64,000 nucleotides of DNA from FEN-1219 sp964503125 (GCA_964503125.1 CAZCZE010000039.1:156534-220533); one strand, 5' to 3'; counted from the first letter of the stretch, positions 49,185-58,207 are shown. Numbers and translations are program-made. Notes: a model not told the origin generated them from the letters alone.

Positions 49185-50546
49185 ATGTTCGACCAATTGA
49201 CCGCACGCCTCACGGAGGCGCTCCAGCGCGTGACCGGCCGCGGCCGCATCACCGAGGACAACGTTCGCGACACGGTGCGAACGATCCGCATGGCCCTGCT
49301 CGAAGCCGACGTCGCGCTGCCCGTGGCCAAGGCGCTCGTGGACCGCGTGCGCGATCGGGCGCTCGGCGAGGAGGTCGCGCGCAGCCTCAATCCCGGTCAG
49401 GCATTCGTCAAGATCGTCCACGACGAGCTCGTCCGCGTGCTCGGCGGCGAGGAGAGCCCGCTCGAGCCGCACGGCCACCCGGCCGTCGTGATGCTGGTTG
49501 GCTTACAAGGCGCCGGCAAGACGACGACGGCCGCGAAACTCGCTCGTCTTCTCACGACGGCGCGCGGCGGTGCTGCGCTGCTCGCGACCACGGACGTCTA
49601 TCGGCCTGCGGCGCGCGAGCAATTGGCGAAGCTCGCGGCCGATCTCGGCGTGGGCTTTCATGCGAGCGTGAGCGATTCGCCGGCCGCGATCGCAAGCGAG
49701 GCGCTCGCGGCCGCGAAGCGCGGCGGCCAACGCTGGCTGATTCTCGACACGGCGGGGCGGCTGCACGTGGACGAGAACATGATGCGCGAGGCGCGCGAGC
49801 TCCATGCGCTCGTGACGCCGGCCGAAACGCTGTTCGTCGTCGACTCGATGGCGGGCCAGGACTCCGTGAACTCCGCGCGAGCGTTTCACGAGGCGCTGCC
49901 GCTCACGGGCGTCATCCTCACGAAGGCCGACGGCGACGCGCGCGGCGGCGTCGCGCTGTCGATCCGCGAGGTCACCGGGTTGCCGATCAAGCTCGTCGGC
50001 ACGGGCGAGAAGGTCGACGCGCTCGAGCCGTTCGCGCCCACGCGGTTCGCGTCGCGCATCCTCGGGATGGGCGACGTGGTCGGGCTCGTCGAGCAGGTGC
50101 AGAAGACCGTCGACCGCGAGGAGATGGAGAAGCTCGCCGGCAAGGTCAAGGAGGGGCGGCAGCTCAGCCTCGAGGACTATCGCGAGCAGCTACGTCAACT
50201 GCTCAACATGGGCGGGCTCGAGCAGGTTCTCGACAAGCTGCCCGGCCTGAAGCCCGAGCAGCTCGCGGCCGCGAAAATCGACCCGAAGCAGTTCAAGCGC
50301 CAGATAGGGATCATCGACTCCATGACCCGCGCCGAGCGTCGCCGCCCCGACCTCATCGACGGGTCGCGCAAGCGGCGCATCGCGGCCGGCGCCGGACTAC
50401 CCGTGCAGGACGTCAGCCGGTTGCTCAAACAGCACTGGCAGCTCGCCAAGACGATGAAGCAACTCGCCAAGGGCGGCGGCATGCAGCGCCTGCTCGGAGC
50501 CATGCGCCGCGGGGGGCCGCCGCCGTTTCCGCGCGGCCGCCGCTAA
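49185..50546 (+). CDS. ffh: Signal recognition particle protein Ffh
   Basis: 453 residues from ATG 49185 (MFDQLTARLTEALQRVTGRG). The NG domain has VGLQGAGKTTTAAKLARLL (G1), DVYRPAAREQLAKLA, ILDTAGRLHVDENMM, LTKADGDARGG and VGTGEKVDALEPF. The Met-rich M domain (LLNMGGLEQVLDKLPG, MQRLLGAMRRG) binds 4.5S RNA and signal sequences. It targets nascent membrane proteins to FtsY/SecYEG. The 4.5S RNA gene is not in the window. Confidence 0.98.
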   Translation: MFDQLTARLTEALQRVTGRGRITEDNVRDTVRTIRMALLEADVALPVAKALVDRVRDRALGEEVARSLNPGQAFVKIVHDELVRVLGGEESPLEPHGHPAVVMLVGLQGAGKTTTAAKLARLLTTARGGAALLATTDVYRPAAREQLAKLAADLGVGFHASVSDSPAAIASEALAAAKRGGQRWLILDTAGRLHVDENMMREARELHALVTPAETLFVVDSMAGQDSVNSARAFHEALPLTGVILTKADGDARGGVALSIREVTGLPIKLVGTGEKVDALEPFAPTRFASRILGMGDVVGLVEQVQKTVDREEMEKLAGKVKEGRQLSLEDYREQLRQLLNMGGLEQVLDKLPGLKPEQLAAAKIDPKQFKRQIGIIDSMTRAERRRPDLIDGSRKRRIAAGAGLPVQDVSRLLKQHWQLAKTMKQLAKGGGMQRLLGAMRRGGPPPFPRGRR

Positions 50547-50575
50547 CGGGGCTTACGCTTCCGCTCGGAACTGAG

Positions 50576-50581
50576 TAGAAT
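50576..50581 (+). promoter_or_regulatory. Candidate promoter of the rpsP operon
   Basis: TAGAAT (5 of 6 matches to TATAAT) lies 17 bp after a weak -35-like TTACGC (50553-50558). It is 67 nt upstream of rpsP and just before the leader hairpins, in the only non-coding gap between ffh and rpsP. Confidence 0.4.
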
Positions 50582-50583
50582 TG

Positions 50584-50627
50584 CCGCCCTCAACGGGGCG
50601 GTCCAAGGGGCCGCCTCGGTTTTTTTT
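50584..50627 (+). terminator. Intrinsic terminator with a competing upstream hairpin in the rpsP leader
   Basis: The terminator stem pairs GGCGG-T-CC (50597-50604) with GG-G-CCGCC (50608-50615) around a 3-nt loop, and eight Ts follow at 50620-50627. An alternative stem pairs CCGCCC (50584-50589) with GGGCGG (50596-50601), which uses the same bases and would block the terminator. The element may simply end ffh transcription, or it may act as an attenuator ahead of the ribosomal operon. Confidence 0.65.
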
Positions 50628-50647
50628 GCGAACCAAGGTTGCAAGTG

Positions 50648-50905
50648 ATGGTGATTATTCGGTTGGCGCGCGGGGGCACTAACAAGCGTCCGTTCTACCA
50701 CATGGTGGTGACGGACCGCCGCACCTCGCTCAAGGGGCGGTACATCGAGCGCGTGGGATTCTTCAATCCGATTGCCGCGGGCGGCGAGACTCGGCTGCGC
50801 ATCGATCTTCCCCGTGTCGACCATTGGCTAGGGCAAGGCGCGCAGGCTTCCCTGCGCGTGGCGGATCTGCTCAAACAGTATCGAGCCCAACCCGCGGCGG
50901 CGTAG
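50648..50905 (+). CDS. rpsP: 30S ribosomal protein S16
   Basis: 85 residues from ATG 50648. MVIIRLARGGTNKRPFYHMV, VTDRRTSLKGRYIERVGFFN and LPRVDHWLGQGAQASLRVAD are the conserved S16 sequence. It is an early-assembly 30S protein. It is the first gene of rpsP-rimM-trmD-rplS and lies 20 nt after the eight-T tract. Confidence 0.98.
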   Translation: MVIIRLARGGTNKRPFYHMVVTDRRTSLKGRYIERVGFFNPIAAGGETRLRIDLPRVDHWLGQGAQASLRVADLLKQYRAQPAAA

Positions 50906-50935
50906 GTTTTCTGGCCTGCGCGCTGCGCCCCAGCA

Positions 50936-51448
50936 GTGAGCGCCAAGAAGCAGAACTGGGTCACCCTCGGCCGCGTGAGCGGCGTGTTCGGCCTCAAAGG
51001 GTGGCTCAAGGTCCGCTCCTATACGGAACCCCAGACCAACCTTCTGACGTTCCGCGCTTGGACTCTGAGGCTCGCCGGTGCGGATCGTACCGTCGACCTC
51101 GAAGACGGATCGGGTCGCGCGGGCGCGATCGTCGCGAAGCTGCGCGGCATCGACGACCGGGACGGTGCGCGCGCGGTCGTCGGCGCCGACATCGTCGTCG
51201 AGCGCGAACGGCTGCCGCCGCTTGGAGTCGGCGAGTTTTACTGGGCGGACCTCGAAGGTTGCGAGGTCAGGACCACGGCCGGCGTTGCGCTCGGCAGCGT
51301 AGACCACCTGTTGGCCACGGGTGCGAACGACGTGCTCGTGCTGCGCACCGAGCCCGAGCGGCTCATCCCGTTCGTGGTCGGACCGGTCGTCAAGCACGTC
51401 GACCTCGGCGCGCGCGTGATCGTCGTAGATTGGTCGCCGGACTATTGA
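50936..51448 (+). CDS. rimM: Ribosome maturation factor RimM
   Basis: 170 residues from a GTG. The N-terminal WVTLGRVSGVFGLKGWLKVR and the PRC-barrel motifs EFYWADLEGCEV, VDHLLATGANDVLVL, IPFVVGPVVKHVDLGARVIV are typical. RimM helps mature the 30S head around S19 and is always coupled to trmD and rpsP. A GTG start and lack of a clear ribosome-binding site suggest modest translation. Confidence 0.96.
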   Translation: MSAKKQNWVTLGRVSGVFGLKGWLKVRSYTEPQTNLLTFRAWTLRLAGADRTVDLEDGSGRAGAIVAKLRGIDDRDGARAVVGADIVVERERLPPLGVGEFYWADLEGCEVRTTAGVALGSVDHLLATGANDVLVLRTEPERLIPFVVGPVVKHVDLGARVIVVDWSPDY

Positions 51449-51458
51449 GTATAAGGAC

Positions 51459-52226
51459 ATGTACCGGGTCGGCGTGGTCTCGTTGTTCCCGGAGCTCGTG
51501 GCGCCGGTGGTCGAGTTCGGTGTCGTGGGACGCGCCGCCGAGCGCGGTCTCGTGAGCCTCGAACAGGTGTCGCCGCGCGATTTCACGACGGACAAGCATC
51601 GAAGCGTCGACGACCGGCCGTACGGCGGCGGGCCGGGCATGGTCATGAAGTACGAGCCACTGCGCGACGCGGTGCGGAGCGTGCGGCGGCGGTTACCGGC
51701 GGGCTCGCGCGAGTTCGTGCTGACCGCCCAGGGCCGCCGGTTCGATCAGGGGCTGGCGCGCGAATTGGCAGGCGCGCCGGGGCTCCTGCTCGTGTGTGGC
51801 CGTTACGAGGGGATCGACGAGCGTCTTCTCGAGGGCGAGCTCGGCGCGGAGCTCTCGCTCGGCGACTACGTGCTGAGCGGCGGGGAGCTCGCTGCGGCCG
51901 TGGTCATCGACGCGGTCGTGCGGTTGTTGCCCGGTGTGCTCGGGGACGAGAGCTCGCACGTCGAGGATTCGTTCACGGCGGGGCTGCTCGACTGCCCGCA
52001 GTACACGCGCCCCGAGGTCGTCGACGGGCGGCCGGTGCCCGCGGTGTTGCTCGGGGGCGATCACGAGGCCGTGCGACGCTGGCGGCTCAAGCAGGCGCTC
52101 GGCCGAACGTGGCGGATGAGGCCGGAGCTCATTGCGGCACGGCGCTTGTCGGTAGAAGAAGAAGCGCTGCTGACCGAGTTCAAGGCGGAATGGGCGGAGC
52201 TGAACAGGGTCGACGAGAACGCGTAG
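51459..52226 (+). CDS. trmD: tRNA (guanine-N1)-methyltransferase
   Basis: 255 residues with an AAGGA ribosome-binding site. The SPOUT trefoil knot is seen in LLVCGRYEGIDERLLEGELG, LSLGDYVLSGGELAAAVVID and PGVLGDESSHVEDSF, together with RSVDDRPYGGGPGMVMKYEP and DCPQYTRPEVVDG. It makes m1G37 in tRNAs and prevents +1 frameshifting. It is an essential gene of the trmD operon. Confidence 0.98.
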   Translation: MYRVGVVSLFPELVAPVVEFGVVGRAAERGLVSLEQVSPRDFTTDKHRSVDDRPYGGGPGMVMKYEPLRDAVRSVRRRLPAGSREFVLTAQGRRFDQGLARELAGAPGLLLVCGRYEGIDERLLEGELGAELSLGDYVLSGGELAAAVVIDAVVRLLPGVLGDESSHVEDSFTAGLLDCPQYTRPEVVDGRPVPAVLLGGDHEAVRRWRLKQALGRTWRMRPELIAARRLSVEEEALLTEFKAEWAELNRVDENA

Positions 52227-52280
52227 AATAGTGTGATTTCGCGCAACGGCCACCGAACGGGAATGGCAGAGGATGACACG

Positions 52281-52625
52281 ATGTCCAGGGCAATTGATCA
52301 AATCGAACAAGAACAACTGAAAAAGGACGTCCCCGACTTCGGGCCGGGCGACACGGTGGTGGTCCAAGTGCGCGTGACGGAAGGCGATCGCGAGCGCCTC
52401 CAGGCCTACGAAGGCATCGTCATCGCGAAGCGCAACCGGGGGCTCAACTCTTCGTTTACGGTCAGAAAGGTTTCCCACGGCGAAGGCGTGGAGCGCGTGT
52501 TCCAAACGCACAGCCCGGCCATCGCGGAAATCAAGGTGAAACGACGTGGCGATGTCCGCCGGGCCAAGCTCTACTTCTTGCGCGACCTCAGCGGTAAAGC
52601 GGCGCGCATCAAAGAGAAGGTCTGA
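52281..52625 (+). CDS. rplS: 50S ribosomal protein L19
   Basis: 114 residues from ATG 52281 with AGAGGA upstream. QIEQEQLKKDVPDFGPGDTV, EGDRERLQAYEGIVIAKRNR, RKVSHGEGVERVFQTHSP and RRAKLYFLRDLSGKAARIKE are the conserved L19 sequence. It lies at the 30S-50S interface and is the last ribosomal gene of this operon. The TRAP genes start 10 nt downstream without an obvious terminator. Confidence 0.98.
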   Translation: MSRAIDQIEQEQLKKDVPDFGPGDTVVVQVRVTEGDRERLQAYEGIVIAKRNRGLNSSFTVRKVSHGEGVERVFQTHSPAIAEIKVKRRGDVRRAKLYFLRDLSGKAARIKEKV

Positions 52626-52635
52626 TTTAGGCCGC

Positions 52636-53499
52636 GTGGCGCTCGCGAGCGTCGCGTCGCTGGCGCGCAGACTCGCGTGCGTCGCGGTCTGTGCCGCCAT
52701 CTCGGGCGGATGCTCGAGCTTCATCGGCGGCAAGGCGGCCGATACGCTGGCGTCCGCCATCCTCAATCAAGACGATCCCGAGCTCGTCGCGAGCGGCATC
52801 CCGGCCTATTTGCTGCTCGTCGACGGCCTGATCGCCGAGGCTCCCGATAACGAGCCGCTGCTCTCCGCGGGGGCGCAGCTCTTCGCGCTCTACGGCTCGC
52901 GTTTCGCTGCGCCCGACCGGGCCGTCGCGCTCACGGCCAAGGCCCGTCGCTATGGCGAGCGAGCGATCTGCCTCGCGCATTCGCCCGCCTGCGGCTGGCG
53001 CGGCCTCGACTACGATGGGCTCGTAGCCGAGCTCAAGGCCGTGGGCGAGAAGGACATCGACCCGCTTTATTCGTACGCCGTGAGCTGGCTCAGCAACCTC
53101 GATGCCACGAGCGAGGATTGGACGGCCGTCGGCGAGCTGCCCTGGGTGCAGGCCGTGCTCGAGCGAGCGCTGGTCCTCGACGAATCCTACGAGAACGGCG
53201 CGTTGCATGGATACCTCGGTATCCTCAATTCGTTGCGTCCGCCCGCGCTCGGCGGCAAGCCCGACGTGGCGCGCGCCCATTTCGAGCGTGCCATCGAGCT
53301 CTCTGGCGGTCGCGACCTCTCGATCAAGGTAGAATACGCGCGACGCTACGCGCGGCTCGTCTTCGACCAGGAGTTGCACGATCGCCTGCTGACCGACGTG
53401 GTCAACGCTCCAGCCGAGACGCCGCTGTTCACGCTGTTCAACGTCCTCGCCAAGCAAGAAGCGGAGAGCTTGCTCGCCACCTCCAAGGAGTACTTCTGA
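52636..53499 (+). CDS. TRAP transporter-associated TatT-family protein
   Basis: 287 residues from GTG 52636. The N-terminal signal sequence ends in CAAISGGCSSF; the Cys could be lipidated, though Ser at -3 is atypical for a lipobox. The mature part is all-helical with TPR-like character (ILNQDDPELVASGIPAYLLL, NEPLLSAGAQLFALYGSRFA, YGERAICLAHSPACGWRG, ALHGYLGILNSLRPPALGGK). This matches the TatT component family, which forms trimers that dock onto a TRAP substrate-binding protein. The dctP-type gene starts on its stop codon (TGATG), which supports the pairing. Confidence 0.85.
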   Translation: MALASVASLARRLACVAVCAAISGGCSSFIGGKAADTLASAILNQDDPELVASGIPAYLLLVDGLIAEAPDNEPLLSAGAQLFALYGSRFAAPDRAVALTAKARRYGERAICLAHSPACGWRGLDYDGLVAELKAVGEKDIDPLYSYAVSWLSNLDATSEDWTAVGELPWVQAVLERALVLDESYENGALHGYLGILNSLRPPALGGKPDVARAHFERAIELSGGRDLSIKVEYARRYARLVFDQELHDRLLTDVVNAPAETPLFTLFNVLAKQEAESLLATSKEYF

Positions 53500-54539
53500 T
53501 GGGCGAACGCAGTGAGGCAGGGCTTGTTCGAAGGCTGACGCAGCTCGCGGTCGCGGCCATGCTCGTGCTCGGCGCGACGACGGCTCACGCGGCGGAAATC
53601 AAGATCGCAACGGTCGCTCCCGACGGCTCGCGCTGGATGCAGCAGATGCGCGCGGGTGGCGCCGAGGTGTTGGCGCGCACGGACGGGCGCGTCTCGATCA
53701 AATTCTATCCGGGCGGCGTCATGGGCAGCGATGCGCAAGTGCTCCGCAAGATTCGCATCGGCCAACTTCAGGGCGGCGCCTTCACGGCCGGTGGGCTCGG
53801 CGAGCGCTATGGCGCACTCAATCTCTACGGTATTCCGCTGTTGTTCCATTCGCTCGACGAGGTCGATGCCGTGCGCGGCGAGCTCGACCCCGAGCTCGCG
53901 GCGGGCCTCGAGCGCGCAGGGTTCGTGACGTTTGGTTTCATCGAGGGCGGGTTCGCCAACCTGCTCGCGAACGAGCCGATCCGCAGCGTGGAAGACATGC
54001 GCCGCAAGAAGGTCTGGGTCCCCGAGGGCGATCCCATCAGCTTCCTCGCCATGGAGGCCCTCGGCTTGTCGCCGGCCGTCTTGCCCGTGACCGATGTGCT
54101 CACGGGCTTGCAGACGGGGCTCATCGACATCGCGTTCGCGTCGCCCGTGGCCGCGCTCGTGCTGCAGTGGCACACGAAGGTCAAGTACATCACGGACCTA
54201 CCGGTCTCCTATTCGATGGGGATCTTCGCCATCGACAAGAACGTCTTCGCCGAGCTGGCCGCCGATGATCAGCGTATCGTCCGCGAGGTCATGGCGCGTT
54301 ACATCGAGGTGCTCGATCGCGAAGCGCGCGACGACAACCGCAAGGCCGCCGAGGCGCTCGCCAAAGCGGGCTTGCAGACCGTCACCGTCGATGCCGCCGA
54401 CGTCGCCGGTTGGCGCAGCACGCTCGAGGGCGTTTGGCCGCAGTTGCGCAGTCGCCCCGACATCGACCAGCCGATGTTCGAGCGTCTCCTGGCGTTGCTC
54501 GCCGAGTATCGGCGAACGCATCCAGAGGCGACGCCTTAG
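53499..54539 (+). CDS. TRAP transporter substrate-binding protein (DctP family)
   Basis: 346 residues with an AAGGAG ribosome-binding site. The signal peptide ends near AMLVLGATTAHAAEI. The DctP fold shows IKIATVAPDGSRWMQQMRAG, GRVSIKFYPGGVMGSDAQVL, NLYGIPLLFHSLDEVDAVRG and EGGFANLLANEPIRSVEDMR. A second domain has DVLTGLQTGLIDIAFASPVA. It delivers an organic substrate to the DctQM permease. In the TatT-paired subgroup the ligand is proposed to be hydrophobic or lipid-like; the ligand here is unknown. Confidence 0.9.
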   Translation: MGERSEAGLVRRLTQLAVAAMLVLGATTAHAAEIKIATVAPDGSRWMQQMRAGGAEVLARTDGRVSIKFYPGGVMGSDAQVLRKIRIGQLQGGAFTAGGLGERYGALNLYGIPLLFHSLDEVDAVRGELDPELAAGLERAGFVTFGFIEGGFANLLANEPIRSVEDMRRKKVWVPEGDPISFLAMEALGLSPAVLPVTDVLTGLQTGLIDIAFASPVAALVLQWHTKVKYITDLPVSYSMGIFAIDKNVFAELAADDQRIVREVMARYIEVLDREARDDNRKAAEALAKAGLQTVTVDAADVAGWRSTLEGVWPQLRSRPDIDQPMFERLLALLAEYRRTHPEATP

Positions 54540-54545
54540 CCGCCC

Positions 54546-55061
54546 TTGAGCACGGGCGGGCACAATCGCTGGTGGCGCCGCGCCGAGCGCGCCGTGCTCT
54601 GGGCCGAGACGTCGCTGATCGTCGTCTTTCTCGGCGGTTTGATTTTGCTCGGCGCCGCGCAAGTCGTGTTGCGCAACGCGTTCTCGATCGGCTTCGCCTG
54701 GGGCGACGGGTTGGCCCGCTTGGCAGTGCTCTGGCTGGCGTTGCTCGGCGCGCTCGCGGCGAGCCGCGAGGGCCGCCACATCACGATGGGCGCCGTGACG
54801 CGCTCGCTGCCGCAGCGCCTGCAGACGGCCGCGGGCGTGGTCGCGGATCTATTTGCCGCCGCCGTCAGCGGGGCGCTCGCGTGGTATGCCTGGGCCTTCG
54901 TCAGCGATTCGCGCGAGTTCGGCGACGTATTGCTCGAGGACATACCGGCCTGGTGGCTCCAGGCGATCATGCCGGCCGCATTCGCGCTCATGGCCTGCTC
55001 GTTCGTCGCACAAGCCGTGCGGCGCCTCCGCGGACGCGCCGCAGCACAGCAGACGCCATGA
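54546..55061 (+). CDS. TRAP transporter small permease (DctQ family)
   Basis: 171 residues from a TTG. Four membrane helices are visible (TSLIVVFLGGLILLGAAQVV, LARLAVLWLALLGALAA, VVADLFAAAVSGALAWYAWA, LQAIMPAAFALMACSFV). The DctQ signatures WGDGLARLAVLWLALLGALA and REGRHITMGAVTRSLP are present. It scaffolds the large DctM subunit, whose start overlaps its stop by 4 nt (ATGA). Confidence 0.88.
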   Translation: MSTGGHNRWWRRAERAVLWAETSLIVVFLGGLILLGAAQVVLRNAFSIGFAWGDGLARLAVLWLALLGALAASREGRHITMGAVTRSLPQRLQTAAGVVADLFAAAVSGALAWYAWAFVSDSREFGDVLLEDIPAWWLQAIMPAAFALMACSFVAQAVRRLRGRAAAQQTP

Positions 55062-56320
55062 CGCCGGTCGTTGCGATCGTGCTCGTCGCCGCCACGCTCC
55101 TCGGCGCGCCGTTGTTCGCCGTCATCGGCGCCGGTGCCTTCGTCGGGTTCGAGCGCGAGGGCGTCGATTTGTCGGTCGTCGCGATCGAGTTCTTCGGGTT
55201 GGCGGAGACGCCCGTGCTCGTGGCGATTCCGCTGTTCACGTTCGCGGGGTTTCTGCTGAGCGCCGGGCAGGCGCCGACGCGGCTCGTGCGGCTCTCGCAA
55301 GCGTTGCTCGGCTGGTTGCCGGGCGGGCTCGCGATCATCTCGCTCGTCGCGTGCGCGTTGTTCACGGCCTTCACGGGTGCTTCGGGCGTCACGATCATCG
55401 CGCTCGGCGCGTTGCTCTATCCGGCGCTCGCCCAGGCAGGCTATGACGAGCGCTTCAACCTCGGGCTCATCACGGCGTCGGGCAGCCTCGGGCTCCTGTT
55501 CGCGCCGTCGTTGCCGTTGATTCTCTACGGCATCGTCGCCGCGGAGCCGATCGACGAGTTGTTCGTCGCGGGAGTGTTGCCCGGCGTGCTCATGATTGCG
55601 GCGCTCGGCGCCTACTGTTACTGGCGCAGCCGCGGAATGCCGCGGCCTGCGCATGCGGGCTCGGCGGCCGAGGCCTGGCGGGCGATCGTCGCGGCCCGTT
55701 GGGACTTGCCGCTGCCGGCGGTGGTGCTCGGCGGCATCTACAGCGGCTACTTTGCCGTATCGGAGGCGGCCGCCGTGACGGGCCTCTATGTGTTGCTCGT
55801 CGAGGTCGTCGTGTTGCGCGAGGTGGCGTGGCGTGACCTGCCGCGCATCATGCGCGAGTCGATGGTGCTCGTCGGCGCCATCCTCGCGATCCTCGGCGTG
55901 TCGCTCGCGTCGACGAACCTCATGATCGACACGGAGGTGCCGCAGCGACTGTTCGCGTTCGTGAGCGACTACGTCACGGGGCCGACCACCTTCTTGGTCG
56001 CGTTGCTCGTGTTCCTGCTGATCCTCGGCGCGATTCTCGACATTTTTTCCGCGACCGTGCTCGTCGTGCCGCTGCTGCTGCCGATCGCAGCGCAGTACGG
56101 GGTCGACCCGATTCATCTCGGAATCGTTTTCCTGGCCGCGATGGAGCTCGGCTACTTGACGCCACCCGTCGGGCTCAACCTGTTCATCGCGAGCCACCGT
56201 TTCCAGAAGGACATCACCGAGATCTATTGGGCGACGCAGCCGTTCCTGATCGTCTCGTTGCTCGCCGTTATCATCATTGCTTTCTGGCCGGATTTGTCGT
56301 TAATGCTGCTCGACCGCTAG
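55058..56320 (+). CDS. TRAP transporter large permease (DctM family)
   Basis: 420 residues from ATG 55058, about 12 membrane helices. LVAIPLFTFAGFLLSAGQAP, GGLAIISLVACALFTAFTGA, SGVTIIALGALLYPALAQAG, ITASGSLGLLFAPSLPLILY and the C-terminal AMELGYLTPPVGLNLFIASH are hallmark DctM motifs. It is the sodium-coupled elevator subunit of the TRAP transporter. Together with the three preceding genes it makes a complete TatT-P-Q-M system. Confidence 0.92.
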   Translation: MTPVVAIVLVAATLLGAPLFAVIGAGAFVGFEREGVDLSVVAIEFFGLAETPVLVAIPLFTFAGFLLSAGQAPTRLVRLSQALLGWLPGGLAIISLVACALFTAFTGASGVTIIALGALLYPALAQAGYDERFNLGLITASGSLGLLFAPSLPLILYGIVAAEPIDELFVAGVLPGVLMIAALGAYCYWRSRGMPRPAHAGSAAEAWRAIVAARWDLPLPAVVLGGIYSGYFAVSEAAAVTGLYVLLVEVVVLREVAWRDLPRIMRESMVLVGAILAILGVSLASTNLMIDTEVPQRLFAFVSDYVTGPTTFLVALLVFLLILGAILDIFSATVLVVPLLLPIAAQYGVDPIHLGIVFLAAMELGYLTPPVGLNLFIASHRFQKDITEIYWATQPFLIVSLLAVIIIAFWPDLSLMLLDR

Positions 56321-56341
56321 AGCTTGCTTAAGGGAAGAACC

Positions 56342-58204
56342 ATGGACAATCGTGGACTGCCGCTCCGAATCGTCGCGGGAATTTGGCGCGGGCTCGACCG
56401 CTTCCGCCGCGTGTTGCATCTGATCCTGCTCCTAGGGATTTTTCTGCTGCTCGTGGCCGGTGCGTTCGGGGGGCGCGTGCCCGTGCCGAGCACTGCCGCG
56501 CTCGTGATCGCGCCGCAGGGCGCGCTCGTCGATCAGCTGTCGGGCGATCTGCTCGAGAGAGCCATCGCCAAAGCGCAGGGCACGCCGCTGCAGGAGACTC
56601 TGGTGCGCGACGTCATCGAGGCGCTGCGCGCCGCGGCCGCCGACGAACGCATCAAGGCCGTGGTGCTCGATCTCGACGGTCTCGGCGGCACGGGCTTGAG
56701 CAAGCTCCAGGAAGTCGGTGCCGAGCTCGCGCGGTTCAAGGAAAGCGGCAAGCCCGTCATCGCCGTCGGCGACGGGTTCACTCGCGACCAGTACTACCTC
56801 GCGGCGCATGCCGACGACGTCTACATGCATCCCATGGGCATGGTCCTCGTCGAGGGCTACAGCCGTTACCTGCCGTACTACAAGTCGCTGCTCGACAAAG
56901 TCTACGTCGATTACAACGTCTGGACCGTGGGCGAGTACAAATCGTTCGTGGAACCCATCACGCGCGATGACATGTCGCCGCAGGACGAGGAGGCGAGCCG
57001 CGTGTTTCTCGACGCGCTATGGAACGCCTATCAAGCGGACCTTGCGACCGCGCGCAATCTCGCGGTGCCGGCACTGCAGCGTTACGCGGACGAGATCGTG
57101 AGCCTGCTCGAGGAGGCGGGCGGCGACACGGCGAAGCTCGCCGTCGACTACGGGCTCGTCGACGAGCTGCTCACGCGCGACGTCATGCGCGAGCGCATTC
57201 GCGAGGCGATCGGCGAGGCCGAGGCGACGCCCACGCGCAGCGACGAGTTCACGCAGGTGGCGCTGGAGGATTACGTAGCGGCCGTGCGAGCCGAGTCGCC
57301 GCGGGCGTTTGGGGAGAGCAAGTTGGCCGTGGTCGTCGCGGTCGGCACGATTCTCGACGGCGTGCAGCCGCCGGGGTCGATCGGGGGCGATTCGCTCGCG
57401 GAGCTCATCCGGGCCGCGCGCGCCGACGAAGCGGTCAAGGGGCTCGTGCTGCGCGTCGACTCGGGCGGTGGCAGCGCGTTCGCGTCGGAAGTCATTCTGC
57501 GCGAGCTCGAGGTGTTCAAGGAGTCCGACCGCCCCGTGGTCGTGTCGATGGGCAGCGTTGCGGCGTCGGGCGGTTACTGGATCGCCATGGCGGCGAACGA
57601 AATCTGGGCAAGCCCGACGACGCTCACGGGGTCGATCGGTGTAGGCGCTACGATTCCGACGATTCCGCGTACGCTCGATTGGCTCGGCGTGCACGTCGAC
57701 GGCATCGGCACTACGGACATCTCGGGCGGACTCGACATCACGCGGCCGCTGCCCGAAGACCTCAAAGGACTGATCGCACAGTCGGTCGAGCGGACCTACG
57801 CCGACTTCGTCGGCAAGGTGGCCATGCATCGCGAACGGTCGGTCGAGGAGATCGACGCCGCGGCGCAGGGGCGAGTTTGGGTCGGCGCCGACGCGCTCGA
57901 GCGCGGTCTCGTCGATCGGCTCGGCACGCTCGCGGCGGCCGTCGAGTCGGCCGCCGAGCTCGCGGGGCTCGAGCCGGATACTTACGCGCTCTACTACCTC
58001 GAGCAGGAGCCGACGTTCGCGGAGCGTCTGCTGCTGTCGCTGACGGCCAAAACGGTCGCGGGCATCGATCGTCTCGTCGACGTCCCGAAGTGGCCGGCGG
58101 TCGTCACGGAGGCCGTCGAGTCGACGCTCGCGCCGCTCAAGTTCGTCGAGCGTCTCAACGATCCGCGCGGGGTCTATGCCTATTGCTTCTGCGATACCCG
58201 CTGA
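56342..58204 (+). CDS. sppA: Signal peptide peptidase SppA (67-kDa type)
   Basis: 620 residues from ATG 56342 with a ribosome-binding site AAGGGAAG (an upstream TTG at 56324 is less likely). An N-terminal anchor helix (VLHLILLLGIFLLLVAGAF) precedes two ClpP/crotonase-like repeats, the full-length E. coli-type layout. The catalytic Lys is in WTVGEYKSFVEP (residue 200) and the Ser in SVAASGGYWIAMAA (residue 409), the same pair as in E. coli. SPTTLTGSIGV and GRVWVGADALERGLVDRLG are conserved. It degrades signal peptides left in the inner membrane. Confidence 0.95.
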   Translation: MDNRGLPLRIVAGIWRGLDRFRRVLHLILLLGIFLLLVAGAFGGRVPVPSTAALVIAPQGALVDQLSGDLLERAIAKAQGTPLQETLVRDVIEALRAAAADERIKAVVLDLDGLGGTGLSKLQEVGAELARFKESGKPVIAVGDGFTRDQYYLAAHADDVYMHPMGMVLVEGYSRYLPYYKSLLDKVYVDYNVWTVGEYKSFVEPITRDDMSPQDEEASRVFLDALWNAYQADLATARNLAVPALQRYADEIVSLLEEAGGDTAKLAVDYGLVDELLTRDVMRERIREAIGEAEATPTRSDEFTQVALEDYVAAVRAESPRAFGESKLAVVVAVGTILDGVQPPGSIGGDSLAELIRAARADEAVKGLVLRVDSGGGSAFASEVILRELEVFKESDRPVVVSMGSVAASGGYWIAMAANEIWASPTTLTGSIGVGATIPTIPRTLDWLGVHVDGIGTTDISGGLDITRPLPEDLKGLIAQSVERTYADFVGKVAMHRERSVEEIDAAAQGRVWVGADALERGLVDRLGTLAAAVESAAELAGLEPDTYALYYLEQEPTFAERLLLSLTAKTVAGIDRLVDVPKWPAVVTEAVESTLAPLKFVERLNDPRGVYAYCFCDTR

Positions 58205-58207
58205 CGC

